Of a stretch of 64,000 nt of DNA, positions 14,592 through 24,886 are shown one piece after another. Made by a program: the position numbers and the translations under genes. The notes beneath the pieces are model-generated. The model saw nothing but the letters and a program-made list of their open reading frames with translations, was not told where the DNA came from and did no database searches. Source of the DNA: Paractinoplanes abujensis. GTDB lineage: Bacteria > Actinomycetota > Actinomycetes > Mycobacteriales > Micromonosporaceae. The stretch spans positions 1,178,001 to 1,242,000 of the forward strand of contig NZ_JACHMF010000001.1 in NCBI RefSeq assembly GCF_014204895.1, read 5' to 3'. Position 1 is the stretch's first letter; each line of letters begins with the position of its first letter.

Positions 14592-17120
14592 TCAGTCGTG
14601 GGCGATGGCGGCCAGGACGTTGAGCCTGGCCGCCTTGATCGAGGGCAGCACCGCCGCCAGCACCCCGACGATCGCGGCCAGCCCCAGGTAGAGACCCATC
14701 TGCCCGTACGGCAGGACCAGATCGGTGATGCCCTCACCCTCCAGCGCCTGCACCACCGCGGCGCCCAGCCCGGAGCCGACCACGACGCCCAGCAGCGCGC
14801 CGAACACCGAGATCACCACCGCTTCGACAGTGACCATGCGCATGGTCTGGGCCCGGCCGAGGCCGACCGCACGCAGCAGACCCAATTCCCTCGTACGCTC
14901 CAGCACCGACAACGCCAGCGTGTTGATCACGCCGAGGACCGCGATGAGGATCGCCAGGCCGAGCAGCACCTGCACCATCAGGATCACCGTGTCGAACGTG
15001 CCGAGCTGCTGGTTGATGAAGCTGCTGCGGTCGGTCGCGTTGACCTCGGGGCTGTCGGCCACCAGCGCCTTGATCTGCGGCAGCACCTGGTCGACGGTGA
15101 CCCCGTCGGCCAGCCGCACGAACCCGAAGGAGGGCTGGGTGATGCCGAACTCCTTGGTCGCCGCGGCCGGCAGCATGATGCTGCCCGGGACCCGTTCCTC
15201 GTCGTACGTGGTGACGATCGTGTAGCTGTGCTCCGCGCCCCGCGGCATCTGCACCTTGACCACGCTGCCGGTGGTCCAGCCGTGCTCGGTGGCCTGCTTG
15301 GTGCTCACCGCGATCTGGCCGGGCTTCAGCGCGGGCAGCGCCGGCGACCCGAACGCCTCGGCCAGCCGGGCCAGATCGTCGGTGGCGGTGACGTATTCGC
15401 GCTCGCCGTCGATCAGCACCTGCTCGTTCCAGGTGCCGGCCACCGCCCGGACGCCGGGCACCTTCGCGGTTTCCGCCAGCACGGCGTCGTCGAACACCGG
15501 CGGGCGCGGCCCGTTCTGGTCGCCGCCGATCACGATCTCGGCCTTGACCGTGTCCTCGGCCGTCGCGGCCACGCTCTGCTTGACCGAGCCGATCACCACC
15601 GTGACCCCGGTGACCAGGGCGATGCCGACCATCAGGGCTGCCGCCGTGATCGCCGTACGACGCGGGTTGCGGCCCGAGTTGAGCCGGCCCAGCCGCCCCG
15701 GCACCGACCACGAGAACAACCGGCCCAGCAGCGCGACGACCGGCTTGGAGATCAGCGGCGTGAGGAGGGCGACCCCGACGAACGTGATCAGCACGCCGCC
15801 CAGGATCAGCCAGAGCGAGTTGTTGCCGTAGAGACCGACGCCGAGCAGGGCGGCGCCCACCGCGCCGATGACGGCCCCCGTCACGGTCACCCGGGTCAGC
15901 GGGCGGTCGGGGGTGGCGACGTCCTGCATCGCGGCGATCGGGGAGACCCGCGAGGCCCGTACGGCGGGCAGCACCGCGGCCACGACCGTGACCACGACAC
16001 CGACGATCAGTGAACTCAGGATCGCGGCCATCGGCACCCCGACCGTGGCCGGGTCGAGCCCGCCGCTGAACGAGCCGAACAGCGTGACCAGCAGCCAGCC
16101 CACGCCGATGCCCGCGGCCAGGCCCAGCACGGCCGCGATGAGCCCGATGACCAGCGCCTCGACCAGCACCGAGCTGATCACCTGGCGGCGGCCCGCGCCG
16201 AGCGCGCGCATCAGCGCCAACTCCCGCGTCCGCTGGGCCACGATGATCGAGAACGTGTTGAGGATCAGGAACGTGCCGACGAACAGGGCCACCCCGGCGA
16301 AGCCGAGCAGGATGTTGTTGAAGAAGCCGAGGGCCTCCTTGAACTGCGCGGCGCTGTCCTCGGCGAGCTGCTCACCGGTCTTGACGTCGTAACCCGCGCC
16401 CAGCCGGGCCGCGATCTGATCCCGTACGGCTTCCGGCGCCGAGTCCTTGTCCACCGCCACAGTGATCTGCGTGAACGCGTCCTTCTGGCCCAGCATCGAG
16501 CGCTGGGCCTGCGCGGTGGTGAAGGCGACCTCCTGCACGCCGCCGATGCTGTCCCGGTCGTTGGTGTAACCCCACACGCCGACCAGCTTGAACGTTTGCT
16601 TGGGGAGCTGGGTGAGCACGCCCACCCGGTCGCCGACCTTGATGCCGGCCGCCTTGGCCACGGCCTCGTTGACGGCGATCTCGTCGTCCTGCTCGGGGCC
16701 GCGGCCCTGGCGCAGCTGCATCAGGTCGTCGGGGCCGACCCAGTTCATGCCGATCCGCGGCGGGCCGTAGCTGGTGACCACCTTGCCGTCGGTGCCGATG
16801 ACCCGGGCGCCGTCGTCGGAGACCACCCCGGTCGCCTTCGCGACCCCGGGCACCGCGGCCACCTGGCCGACCAGCGCGGCCGGCAGCGGGGTGAGAACCT
16901 GCTCACCCTCCATCTCGGACACCGCCACCTTGGGTTCGGCCGTGACCGCCACGTCGATCTGCGAATAGCCCTCGGCGAACAGCTTGTCGAACGTGCGCCC
17001 CAACGTGTCGGTCGTGACGAACGCGCCCGCCACGAACATGACGCCGAGCACGACCGCCAGCCCCGAGAGCACCAGCCGCAGTTTGCGGCTGAGCAGGCTC
17101 TTCAGCGTCGCGCGCAGCAT
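14592..17120 (-). CDS. MacB/FtsX-type ABC transporter permease
   Basis: The 842-aa protein has two FtsX modules. The first has TM1 near residues 17-40, a large extracytoplasmic MacB periplasmic-core-like domain (about 45-235) and three TM segments (about 255-410). A central TM pair (about 430-490) precedes the second periplasmic domain (about 520-700) and three final TM segments. The cytosolic RTRELALMRALGAGRRQV and RTRELGLLRAVGLGRAQT coupling motifs occur in both halves. Transporters of this type usually move lipids, lipoproteins or peptides by mechanotransmission. It overlaps the ATPase stop by one base (TGATG), so it is translationally coupled. Confidence 0.92.
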   Translation of the reverse strand: MLRATLKSLLSRKLRLVLSGLAVVLGVMFVAGAFVTTDTLGRTFDKLFAEGYSQIDVAVTAEPKVAVSEMEGEQVLTPLPAALVGQVAAVPGVAKATGVVSDDGARVIGTDGKVVTSYGPPRIGMNWVGPDDLMQLRQGRGPEQDDEIAVNEAVAKAAGIKVGDRVGVLTQLPKQTFKLVGVWGYTNDRDSIGGVQEVAFTTAQAQRSMLGQKDAFTQITVAVDKDSAPEAVRDQIAARLGAGYDVKTGEQLAEDSAAQFKEALGFFNNILLGFAGVALFVGTFLILNTFSIIVAQRTRELALMRALGAGRRQVISSVLVEALVIGLIAAVLGLAAGIGVGWLLVTLFGSFSGGLDPATVGVPMAAILSSLIVGVVVTVVAAVLPAVRASRVSPIAAMQDVATPDRPLTRVTVTGAVIGAVGAALLGVGLYGNNSLWLILGGVLITFVGVALLTPLISKPVVALLGRLFSWSVPGRLGRLNSGRNPRRTAITAAALMVGIALVTGVTVVIGSVKQSVAATAEDTVKAEIVIGGDQNGPRPPVFDDAVLAETAKVPGVRAVAGTWNEQVLIDGEREYVTATDDLARLAEAFGSPALPALKPGQIAVSTKQATEHGWTTGSVVKVQMPRGAEHSYTIVTTYDEERVPGSIMLPAAATKEFGITQPSFGFVRLADGVTVDQVLPQIKALVADSPEVNATDRSSFINQQLGTFDTVILMVQVLLGLAILIAVLGVINTLALSVLERTRELGLLRAVGLGRAQTMRMVTVEAVVISVFGALLGVVVGSGLGAAVVQALEGEGITDLVLPYGQMGLYLGLAAIVGVLAAVLPSIKAARLNVLAAIAHD

Positions 17121-17872
17121 CAGACGAGCACCTCCCCGGCCTTCATGGCCTCCAGCACCGTCTCGGGGGTGGGGTTGTCGAGCTCGGCCACGATCGCGCC
17201 GTCGGCCAGGAACACCACCCGGTCGGTGTAGCTCGCCGCGACCGGGTCGTGGGTGACCATGACGATCGTCTGCCCGTGCTCCAGCACGCTGCTGCGCAGG
17301 AACGACAGGATCTCGGCGCCCGCCTTGGAGTCGAGGTTGCCCGTCGGTTCGTCGGCGAAGATGACGTCGGGCCGGCTCATCAGCGCCCGCGCGCACGCCA
17401 CCCGCTGCTGCTGGCCGCCGGAGAGCTGGTTGGGCCGGTGATCGAGGCGGTCGCCGAGGCCGACGGTGCCGATCACCGTGTCCCACCACTGCGGGTCGGG
17501 TTTGCGGCCCGCGATGTCCAGCGGCAGCCGGATGTTCTCGGCCGCGGTCAGCGTGGGCAGCAGGTTGAACTGCTGGAAGATGAAGCCGACCCGGTCGCGG
17601 CGCAGCCGGGTCAGCGCCCTGTCGTTCAGGCCGGTGACCTCGGTGCCGCCGATGTGCACCGAGCCGCGGGTGACCGTGTCGAGACCGGCGAGGCAGTGCA
17701 TGAGCGTCGACTTGCCGCTGCCGGACGGCCCCATGATGGCCGTGAACTTGCCGCGCGCGAAGCTCGCGCTCACCCCGCGCAGGGCGACCACGCGCGCCTC
17801 CTCGGAGCCGTACACCTTCCACACGTCGTCGGCGCGCGCCGCGACCGGCTCCTGCGCCCTCGTCCCGATCAT
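17120..17872 (-). CDS. ABC transporter ATP-binding protein, MacB/LolD type
   Basis: The 250-aa ATPase has Walker A GPSGSGKST at 48-56, the Q-loop FIFQQFNLLPTLTAAEN, signature LSGGQQQR, Walker B VIFADEP and H-loop VTHD. It energises the FtsX-like permease encoded immediately downstream. AGGGGG precedes the ATG at about 8 nt. About 140 bp upstream lies a perfect 20-bp palindrome (18015-18034) that may control this operon. A nearby orphan NarL-type response regulator could be a regulator, but the link is only positional. Confidence 0.93.
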   Translation of the reverse strand: MIGTRAQEPVAARADDVWKVYGSEEARVVALRGVSASFARGKFTAIMGPSGSGKSTLMHCLAGLDTVTRGSVHIGGTEVTGLNDRALTRLRRDRVGFIFQQFNLLPTLTAAENIRLPLDIAGRKPDPQWWDTVIGTVGLGDRLDHRPNQLSGGQQQRVACARALMSRPDVIFADEPTGNLDSKAGAEILSFLRSSVLEHGQTIVMVTHDPVAASYTDRVVFLADGAIVAELDNPTPETVLEAMKAGEVLV

Positions 17873-18014
17873 CTGTGCCAGCCCCCTGGGTCGTGCGGGC
17901 CGCCCCCGTCGGCCGGCCCGTTGCGGCTCAGTGTTCCGTCGCGCGCGGCCCCGGGCGTCCGACCACGGGCGTAGAGGGACGCGGAGATTTCGATACGGGG
18001 AACACCCAGGGGAC

Positions 18015-18034
18015 TCTCAGGGTCGACCCTGAGA
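18015..18034. promoter_or_regulatory. 20-bp perfect palindrome, candidate operator
   Basis: TCTCAGGGTCGACCCTGAGA is perfectly self-complementary with no spacer. It lies between the divergent ABC-transporter and RHH operons, about 145 bp from the ATPase start and 50 bp from the RHH start. There is no T-tract, so it is more likely a dimer-binding site than a terminator. Confidence 0.55.
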
Positions 18035-18048
18035 TGTCACGGTGACGC

Positions 18049-18077
18049 TTGACTGACGTCACTTGTGACGTCATAGT
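18049..18077 (+). promoter_or_regulatory. Promoter with tandem TGACGTCA operators in its spacer
   Basis: -35 TTGACT (18049-18054), 17-bp spacer, -10 CATAGT (18072-18077), and the ATG 6 nt later at 18084 (leaderless). Perfect TGACGTCA palindromes at 18054-18061 and 18066-18073 lie 12 bp apart, filling the spacer and touching the -10. A further GTCACgGTGAC dyad is just upstream. Binding there would block RNA polymerase. Confidence 0.65.
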
Positions 18078-18083
18078 GGAGTC

Positions 18084-18578
18084 ATGGACCTGACGCCGTA
18101 CCTCGAGACCCTCCGCGCCGACCTCGCGGCCGCCGCGGCGCCGGCCGGGCCGGAGACCATCCGCGCGGCCGAACTGCTCGGCCACTCGCTCGAGGCGTCG
18201 GCCCGGCTGGCGCTGCTGGAGGCACTCTCCGACGCCGCAGCCGAAATCACCACGCGGCTGCCCGAGTCGAGCGTGGAGGTGCGGCTGCGCGGCCGCGACG
18301 CCGACCTGGTGGTCACCCACCAGACGCCCGAACCGCCGGTGCCCCCGACACCCCCGGCGCCGCCCACGCCCCCGCCGCCGCCCGACAGCGGCGACCTGAG
18401 CCGGCTCACCCTGCGGATGCCCGAGTCGCTCAAGGCCCACGTCGAACAGACCGCCGCGGCCGAGGGCATCTCGGTCAACGCGTGGCTCGTGCGCGCGGTC
18501 ACCCAGGCCGTCCACGCGCCGGCGCCCCCGGCCGCCGGCCGCAACCCGAAACGGGTCACCGGCTTCTTCCAGGCCTGA
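18084..18578 (+). CDS. Ribbon-helix-helix (HicB-like) DNA-binding protein
   Basis: The 164-aa protein has an N-terminal helical domain (1-75), a proline-rich linker (about 85-112, repeated P-P-T-P-P) and a C-terminal ribbon-helix-helix motif at about 112-148 (SRLTLRMPESLKAHVEQTAAAEGISVNAWLVRAVTQAV), typical of HicB/Arc proteins. In actinobacteria such proteins often precede DUF4097 genes, as here. No HicA toxin is present, so a toxin-antitoxin role is unlikely. The tandem TGACGTCA palindromes in its own promoter suggest autorepression by tandem RHH dimers (inference). The DUF4097 gene follows after 77 bp. Confidence 0.82.
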   Translation: MDLTPYLETLRADLAAAAAPAGPETIRAAELLGHSLEASARLALLEALSDAAAEITTRLPESSVEVRLRGRDADLVVTHQTPEPPVPPTPPAPPTPPPPPDSGDLSRLTLRMPESLKAHVEQTAAAEGISVNAWLVRAVTQAVHAPAPPAAGRNPKRVTGFFQA

Positions 18579-18655
18579 CCCATCCCCTCTTGACTCTTCC
18601 CTCGGGTGAGGGACGAGCGTTTCCGCATGCCCTTCGCACCGCTTGGAGACCCCTC

Positions 18656-19459
18656 ATGTTCGAGTTCGAGCACCCCGCCCCGGTCACGGTCACCCTGCGC
18701 GCCAACTCCGGCGTCGTGACCCTGCACGCCGAACAACGCGACACCGTGCAGGTCACGGTCGACGCCATGGACGACCGGGACAGCTCCCGCGAAGCCGCCG
18801 ACAAGACCCGCGTCGTCCTCGACGGCGACACCCTGGTCATCGAGGTCCCCAACGACAACCGGATCTGGCGCCGCTCGGCCAAACTCGCCATCACGGCCCG
18901 GGTGCCGACCGGCAGCGGGCTGCACGGCAAGAGCGCCTCCGCCGACATCCAGGCCGCCGGCATCTGGTCCGACGTCAAACTCGACGTCGCCTCGGCCGAC
19001 GTGGAACTCGCCGAAGCCACCGGCAACGTGTCGCTCGACTCGGCCAGCGGCGACCTCGGCGTGGGCCGGGCCGGCGGCCTGGTCAAGCTGGACACGGCCT
19101 CCGGCGACGTGCGGCTGCATGACGTCACCGGTGACGCCAAAGTGAAGTCGGCCAGCGGTGACGTGCGCGTCGGGTCGATCGGGGGAGCCCTGCGGGCCTC
19201 CACCGCCTCCGGCGACGTCGTCGTCGGGCGGCTCACCACCGGCCAGAACGAGATCAAGACCGCCTCGGGCGACGTGCAGGTCGGCATCGCCGCCGGCGCC
19301 GGCATCTGGCTCGACCTCGACACCGCCTCCGGCCGGACGACCAGCGACCTCACGCCGCAAGGGGACGCACCCTCCGGCGCCACCATCGAACTGCGGATCC
19401 GCACGGCCAGCGGCGACATCCACATCCACCGCGCCACCACCGAAGGGAAGACCCTCTGA
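18656..19459 (+). CDS. DUF4097 beta-helix-like repeat protein
   Basis: The 267-aa protein is a DUF4097 (adhesin-like) protein. It has repeated short strands with the pattern (S/T)ASGDV about every 20 residues from about residue 100 (SADVELA, SASGDLGV, TASGDVRL, SASGDVRV, TASGDVVV, TASGDVQV, TASGDIHI), consistent with a right-handed beta-solenoid. No signal peptide or TM segment is seen, so it is probably cytosolic. GGAG lies about 10 nt upstream of the ATG. The stop overlaps the start of a 47-codon ORF (TGATG). The function of this family is not known. Confidence 0.88.
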   Translation: MFEFEHPAPVTVTLRANSGVVTLHAEQRDTVQVTVDAMDDRDSSREAADKTRVVLDGDTLVIEVPNDNRIWRRSAKLAITARVPTGSGLHGKSASADIQAAGIWSDVKLDVASADVELAEATGNVSLDSASGDLGVGRAGGLVKLDTASGDVRLHDVTGDAKVKSASGDVRVGSIGGALRASTASGDVVVGRLTTGQNEIKTASGDVQVGIAAGAGIWLDLDTASGRTTSDLTPQGDAPSGATIELRIRTASGDIHIHRATTEGKTL

Positions 19460-19602
19460 TGCTGCCCGACAACCACTACGAGATCGAGAACGCCGCCCGC
19501 CGCCGCCTGCACGGGGGCCGCCGCAAGCGAGCGGGCCGGTTCACCCCGCCGGAGTGGCCGGTGAGCCGCGGGCCGACACCCGACCCGCGCCGCGCGAACT
19601 GA
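19459..19602 (+). CDS. 47-aa basic micro-ORF coupled to DUF4097
   Basis: ATG overlaps the DUF4097 stop in TGATG. The 47-residue product begins MLPDNHYEIENAARRRLHGG and is Arg-rich with a C-terminal Pro/Arg stretch, no TM segment and no known domain. Codon third positions are G/C-rich like neighbouring genes. Translational coupling is the main support for it being real. Confidence 0.5.
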   Translation: MLPDNHYEIENAARRRLHGGRRKRAGRFTPPEWPVSRGPTPDPRRAN

Positions 19603-19604
19603 CC

Positions 19605-19741
19605 AGGCGCCCGGTGCGACACTTGACCGGTGCCGCGGGCCGGCCGGCGTCCGGTGTGACGCTTGACCGGTGCCGCGGGCCGGCCGGCGTCCGGTGTGAC
19701 GCTTGATCCGCGCCGCGGGCTGGTCAGACGCCCGGTTTGAC
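19605..19741. repeat. 40-bp tandem repeats (about 3.4 copies)
   Basis: The 40-bp unit CTTGACCGGTGCCGCGGGCC plus a further 20 bp occurs perfectly at 19622-19661 and 19662-19701. A diverged third copy is at 19702-19741 and a partial one is upstream. The array separates convergent genes, and its last copy overlaps the last six codons of the response regulator. Confidence 0.9.
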
Positions 19742-20455
19742 CAGGCCCGTCTCGTAGGCCAGGACCACGGCCTGGGTGCGGTCACGCAGCCGCAACTTGG
19801 TCAGCACGTGGCCCACATGAGTCTTGATCGTCGTCTCGCTCACCTGCAGCGCGGCGGCGATCTCGGCATTCGAATGGCCGCGGGCCACATGGATCAGCAC
19901 CTCACGCTCGCGTTCGGTGAGTGTGTCCAGCTTGCCCGCGGCAGTCGTCTCCGGTGCGGGCAGGGCTTCCGCCACCCGCACGAGGATGCGGGCCAGCACC
20001 GGGGGAGCGATGACCGCGCCGCCCGCCGCCACCGCCCGCACAGCGGCCACCAACTCCTCGGCCGGAGCGTTCTTGAGCACGAAACCCGCGGCGCCGGCGC
20101 TGATCGCGGCCAGCACGTCCTCGTCGGTGCCCTGTTCGGTGAGCAGCAGAACCCGTACGGGCAGGCCGGTCGCGGCCACGGCGCGCGCGACACCCAGGCC
20201 GTCGACGCGGGGCAGCGCGAAGTCCGCGATCAGCACGTCGGGTAGCAGGCGGCGGGCCAGGTCGACCGTCTCGCCGCCGTCGCCGGTCTCACCCGCCACC
20301 ACGATCTCCACCGGACCGTCACCGGCGGCGGGGGCTGCGGTCAAGATGGCGCGCAGCCCGGACCGCTGCATCGGCGCGGCGTCGGCGAGCAGCACGCGCA
20401 GCGGCCGCCGGTTGCGTACCGGGTCGCCGTGAGCGCGCGAGGGCGGCGAGTGCAT
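19724..20455 (-). CDS. Orphan NarL/FixJ-type response regulator
   Basis: The 243-aa protein has a receiver domain (about 20-145) and a LuxR-type helix-turn-helix (about 180-240: LTEREREVLIHVARGHSNAEIAAALQVSETTIKTHVGHVLTKL). The phospho-acceptor Asp (PDVLIADFALP), the Thr (LLLTEQG) and Lys (FVLKNA) are present. The acidic pair normally written DD is DA (LLADAAPMQ), so Mg2+ binding may be weakened. No histidine kinase gene is adjacent. TAGGGT lies 6 nt upstream of the ATG, suggesting a leaderless mRNA. Confidence 0.88.
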   Translation of the reverse strand: MHSPPSRAHGDPVRNRRPLRVLLADAAPMQRSGLRAILTAAPAAGDGPVEIVVAGETGDGGETVDLARRLLPDVLIADFALPRVDGLGVARAVAATGLPVRVLLLTEQGTDEDVLAAISAGAAGFVLKNAPAEELVAAVRAVAAGGAVIAPPVLARILVRVAEALPAPETTAAGKLDTLTEREREVLIHVARGHSNAEIAAALQVSETTIKTHVGHVLTKLRLRDRTQAVVLAYETGLVKPGV

Positions 20456-20472
20456 GGCGGCACCCTACGTGG

Positions 20473-21615
20473 TCAGGCCAGGCGGTCGTCGTCGGCCGGA
20501 CCGACCTGCAGCGGGACCACGGGGGCGGACGGGTAGGGCGGTGGGGTGCCGCCCTTGGCCGGGCACAGGGCCTGGTGGCTGCACCAGCCGCACAGGCGGC
20601 TCGGCTTGGGCGGGAAGAACTGGTCGCGTTTGGCCCGCTCGATCGCCTCGGACAGGGCGACCAGGGTGCGCTCGAAACGTTCCAGCTCCTCGGCGTCGGG
20701 GCTGTAGTCGCAGACCTCGGCGTCCTTCAGGTAGAGCAGGCGCAGCACCCGGGGGACGACGCCGCGGGTGCGCCACAGCACCAGCGCGTAGAACTTCAGC
20801 TGGAACAGGGCGCGGCCCTCGAAAGCCTCACGCGGGGCGCCACCGGTCTTGTAGTCGACCACGCGCAGGTCGCCGCCGGGGGCCACGTCGAGCCGGTCGA
20901 TGTAGCCGCGGATCAGCAGCTCGTCGTCGACCAGGGTGGAGATCAGGGTTTCGCGTTCGGCGGGCTCGAGGCGGGTCGGATCCTCCACCGCGAAATAGCC
21001 GGGGAGCAGGGCCCGGGCGCCGGCCAGGAAGGCGGCCAGGCGGGCCGGCTCGTCGGCCGTGGCCGCGTCGAGATCCCCCGTGGCATCGGCCTCAGCGGCC
21101 ACAGCCGCCGGATCAGCGAGGCGCGGCGAAGCGGCCCCGGCGCCGGGATCGGCGACAGCGCCGTGCGGCGAGGCAGCCCCGGAAGTGACGGCGGCGTCAG
21201 GCGCAGTGGCCCCGCCCAGCGGAAGCGCGACCCCGGCGTCGGCGGCCACCGGATCCAGAACGGCCGACGAGAGATCTATAACGGTCTGGCCGGGAATTTC
21301 AGAACTCGTGGCCACCGCGAAGATCTCGGCCAGCGAGGGCTCCCGCTCCAGCAGGCGCTCCCACGACGGCGCCACCAGGGCGGCCGCGGCCGCCGGCGTG
21401 CGCTCGGCCGCGGGCAGGTCGAACAGCGACTCCAGCACGGCGTGCACCAGAGTGCCCCGCACCTGGTCGGCGGAGGGCTGCTCGGGCAGCCGGTCGATCG
21501 TGCGGAAGCGGAACAGCAGCGGGCACGTCTTGAAGTCGGCCGCCCGCGACGGTGACAACGAGGGGCCGGCGTGCGGCGCCTGGACCTCGGCGGGTGAGGC
21601 GGGGGTGACCGTCAT
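20473..21615 (-). CDS. RecB-family PD-(D/E)XK nuclease with Fe-S cysteines
   Basis: The 380-aa protein is the RecB-like exonuclease conserved beside trmI in actinobacteria (Rv2119 type). The nuclease core has RGTLVHAVLES (His motif), DRLDVAPGGDLRVVDYKTG (catalytic Asp and D-Y-K) and a downstream Gln/Tyr helix (LFQLKFYALVLW). Four Cys can hold a 4Fe-4S cluster: one in DFKTCPLLF near residue 31 and C-x2-C-x5-C in CGWCSHQALC near the C-terminus, as in AddB/Cas4. An Ala/Gly/Asp-rich segment of about 70 residues (about 120-190) interrupts the fold and looks disordered. The ATG at 21615 has TAGCCT 7 nt upstream. It is divergent from the M50 protease. Confidence 0.88.
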   Translation of the reverse strand: MTVTPASPAEVQAPHAGPSLSPSRAADFKTCPLLFRFRTIDRLPEQPSADQVRGTLVHAVLESLFDLPAAERTPAAAAALVAPSWERLLEREPSLAEIFAVATSSEIPGQTVIDLSSAVLDPVAADAGVALPLGGATAPDAAVTSGAASPHGAVADPGAGAASPRLADPAAVAAEADATGDLDAATADEPARLAAFLAGARALLPGYFAVEDPTRLEPAERETLISTLVDDELLIRGYIDRLDVAPGGDLRVVDYKTGGAPREAFEGRALFQLKFYALVLWRTRGVVPRVLRLLYLKDAEVCDYSPDAEELERFERTLVALSEAIERAKRDQFFPPKPSRLCGWCSHQALCPAKGGTPPPYPSAPVVPLQVGPADDDRLA

Positions 21616-21650
21616 GCTGAGAAGGCTAGGGCAGAGGTATGACAAAAACG

Positions 21651-21667
21651 CTGAGAGGGGCTCTCAG
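21651..21667. promoter_or_regulatory. CTGAGAG-GGG-CTCTCAG dyad, candidate operator
   Basis: Perfect 7-bp arms with a 3-bp centre lie between the divergent nuclease and M50 protease genes. It is 10 bp upstream of the TAGCAT -10 box (21678-21683) of the protease, where a regulator could act on both promoters. Confidence 0.45.
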
Positions 21668-21690
21668 GTCGCTTCCGTAGCATCGACGCC

Positions 21691-23885
<2,195 letters not shown>

Positions 23886-23946
23886 CGCGGCGCGGCGCGG
23901 TCGGGTAGCTTCCTTTTCGGCAGTGGCACGGCTCGGGGAGGATCGG

Positions 23947-24546
23947 GTGGGCGCGATGAGTTCTCCGCCGTTCGGCGGCAGCAACGAGATGCCGGCGGTC
24001 TTCCCGGACTGGTCGCCCTACCAGGATCTCGACTCGGCCGCCCGCGCCTACCTGCGGGACCCCGAGGTGGCGCTGGACGCGCTGTTCGGGGTGCTGCGCG
24101 GCGCCTCGGTGCTCAGCTTCACCCTCGAGCGCTTCGTCAACGAGGTCAACGGCGTCTGGCAGGAGGTCGTCATCTGCGACGGCAGCCGCCTCGTGCTGTG
24201 GCACGGCGAGGACGTGGCGCCCGGTGACGGCCCGGTCGGCTCGATGACCTCGTCGCTGCGTGTGGTGCCGCTGTCCACGGTCACCGAGGTGGGCTGCCGG
24301 CGCCGGCTCACCCGCACCTCCAACGGTCAGGCCCGGGTCGACAGCATCGACGTCTACCTGCTGCTCAGCTCGGTCGACGACGCCGTGCCGCCGCCCGGCA
24401 TGGATGAAGGTGAATCACGCGCCACCATCCGGCACGACGCGCTGCGCTTCGGCAAGACCCTCGACGACGGCGGGCCCGGCCAGATCGCCCGCCTGGAGGA
24501 GTTCTCCCGCGTCGTCGCGTCCCTGGTGGGGCGTCCGACACTCTAG
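23947..24546 (+). CDS. Conserved actinobacterial protein of unknown function (DUF5998-like)
   Basis: The 199-aa soluble protein (PAVFPDWSPYQDLDSAARAYLRDPEVALDALFGVLRGA at its start, then strands VLSFTLERFVNEVNGVWQEVVICDGSRLVLWHGED) is found in actinobacteria between trmI and arc. The fold is mixed alpha/beta with no catalytic motif that I recognise; the DUF5998 assignment is from memory. GTG 23947 is chosen because GGGGAGG (23935-23941) is 5 nt upstream. ATG 23956 is also in frame. TAGCTT at 23906-23911 is a possible -10 box. It may have a role in the proteasome neighbourhood, but this is only positional. Confidence 0.65.
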   Translation: MGAMSSPPFGGSNEMPAVFPDWSPYQDLDSAARAYLRDPEVALDALFGVLRGASVLSFTLERFVNEVNGVWQEVVICDGSRLVLWHGEDVAPGDGPVGSMTSSLRVVPLSTVTEVGCRRRLTRTSNGQARVDSIDVYLLLSSVDDAVPPPGMDEGESRATIRHDALRFGKTLDDGGPGQIARLEEFSRVVASLVGRPTL

Positions 24547-24565
24547 GGGTCGTCCGCACCCCCTA
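24544..24565 (+). terminator. Weak hairpin at the end of the DUF5998-like gene
   Basis: TAGGGG (24544-24549, including the stop codon) pairs with CCCCTA (24560-24565) around a 10-nt loop. A T-run (24590-24595) lies about 25 nt further. It may be a weak terminator. Confidence 0.3.
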
Positions 24566-24886
24566 AACGTTCGTTTCGGCCTTGTGACTTTTTTCCCGTT
24601 CCCACCCGGGCCATCGACGGGTTTGCGCGGCCCCGGAAGCCTTTCCCCGTACGGGCGCAACAGGCTCGCTCCGCGTGGCTGCGCAGCAGGTAGACGCCCG
24701 GATTGCCGTAAACCCGGCGCGGGCGCGAGGCAACCCGGCCGCCGGTACCGGAACGGGGAGACAAAGACCTTGCGGGCACCGGCCGAATGGATCAAGACTC
24801 GGTGACGAGGGTGTTGCATGGGTCGAAATCCGGCCCGCAGCGGCTAGTGTTATCCCAAGACGTTCGAGCCCCCGGGGAGGTGGGAC
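24566..24886 (+). promoter_or_regulatory. Leader/promoter region of the arc gene
   Basis: No protein gene is supported in this 320-bp stretch. It includes a T-run (about 24588-24595), GC-rich inverted segments without a recognised riboswitch class, a TAGTGT -10 candidate at 24845-24850, and GGGGAGG (24874-24880) positioned 6 nt before the arc GTG. The main transcript therefore probably has a leader of about 30 nt. Confidence 0.45.

Noticed and set aside
18084..18578. HicAB toxin-antitoxin pair
   Set aside because: No HicA-like toxin is adjacent; the partner is DUF4097, as is usual for this regulator type.
19605..19741. Possible CRISPR array
   Set aside because: The array is head-to-tail with no spacers and has only three to four units.
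24566..24886. Known riboswitch upstream of arc
   Set aside because: I see no conserved core of a recognised class, and the SD and -10 box explain most of the region.
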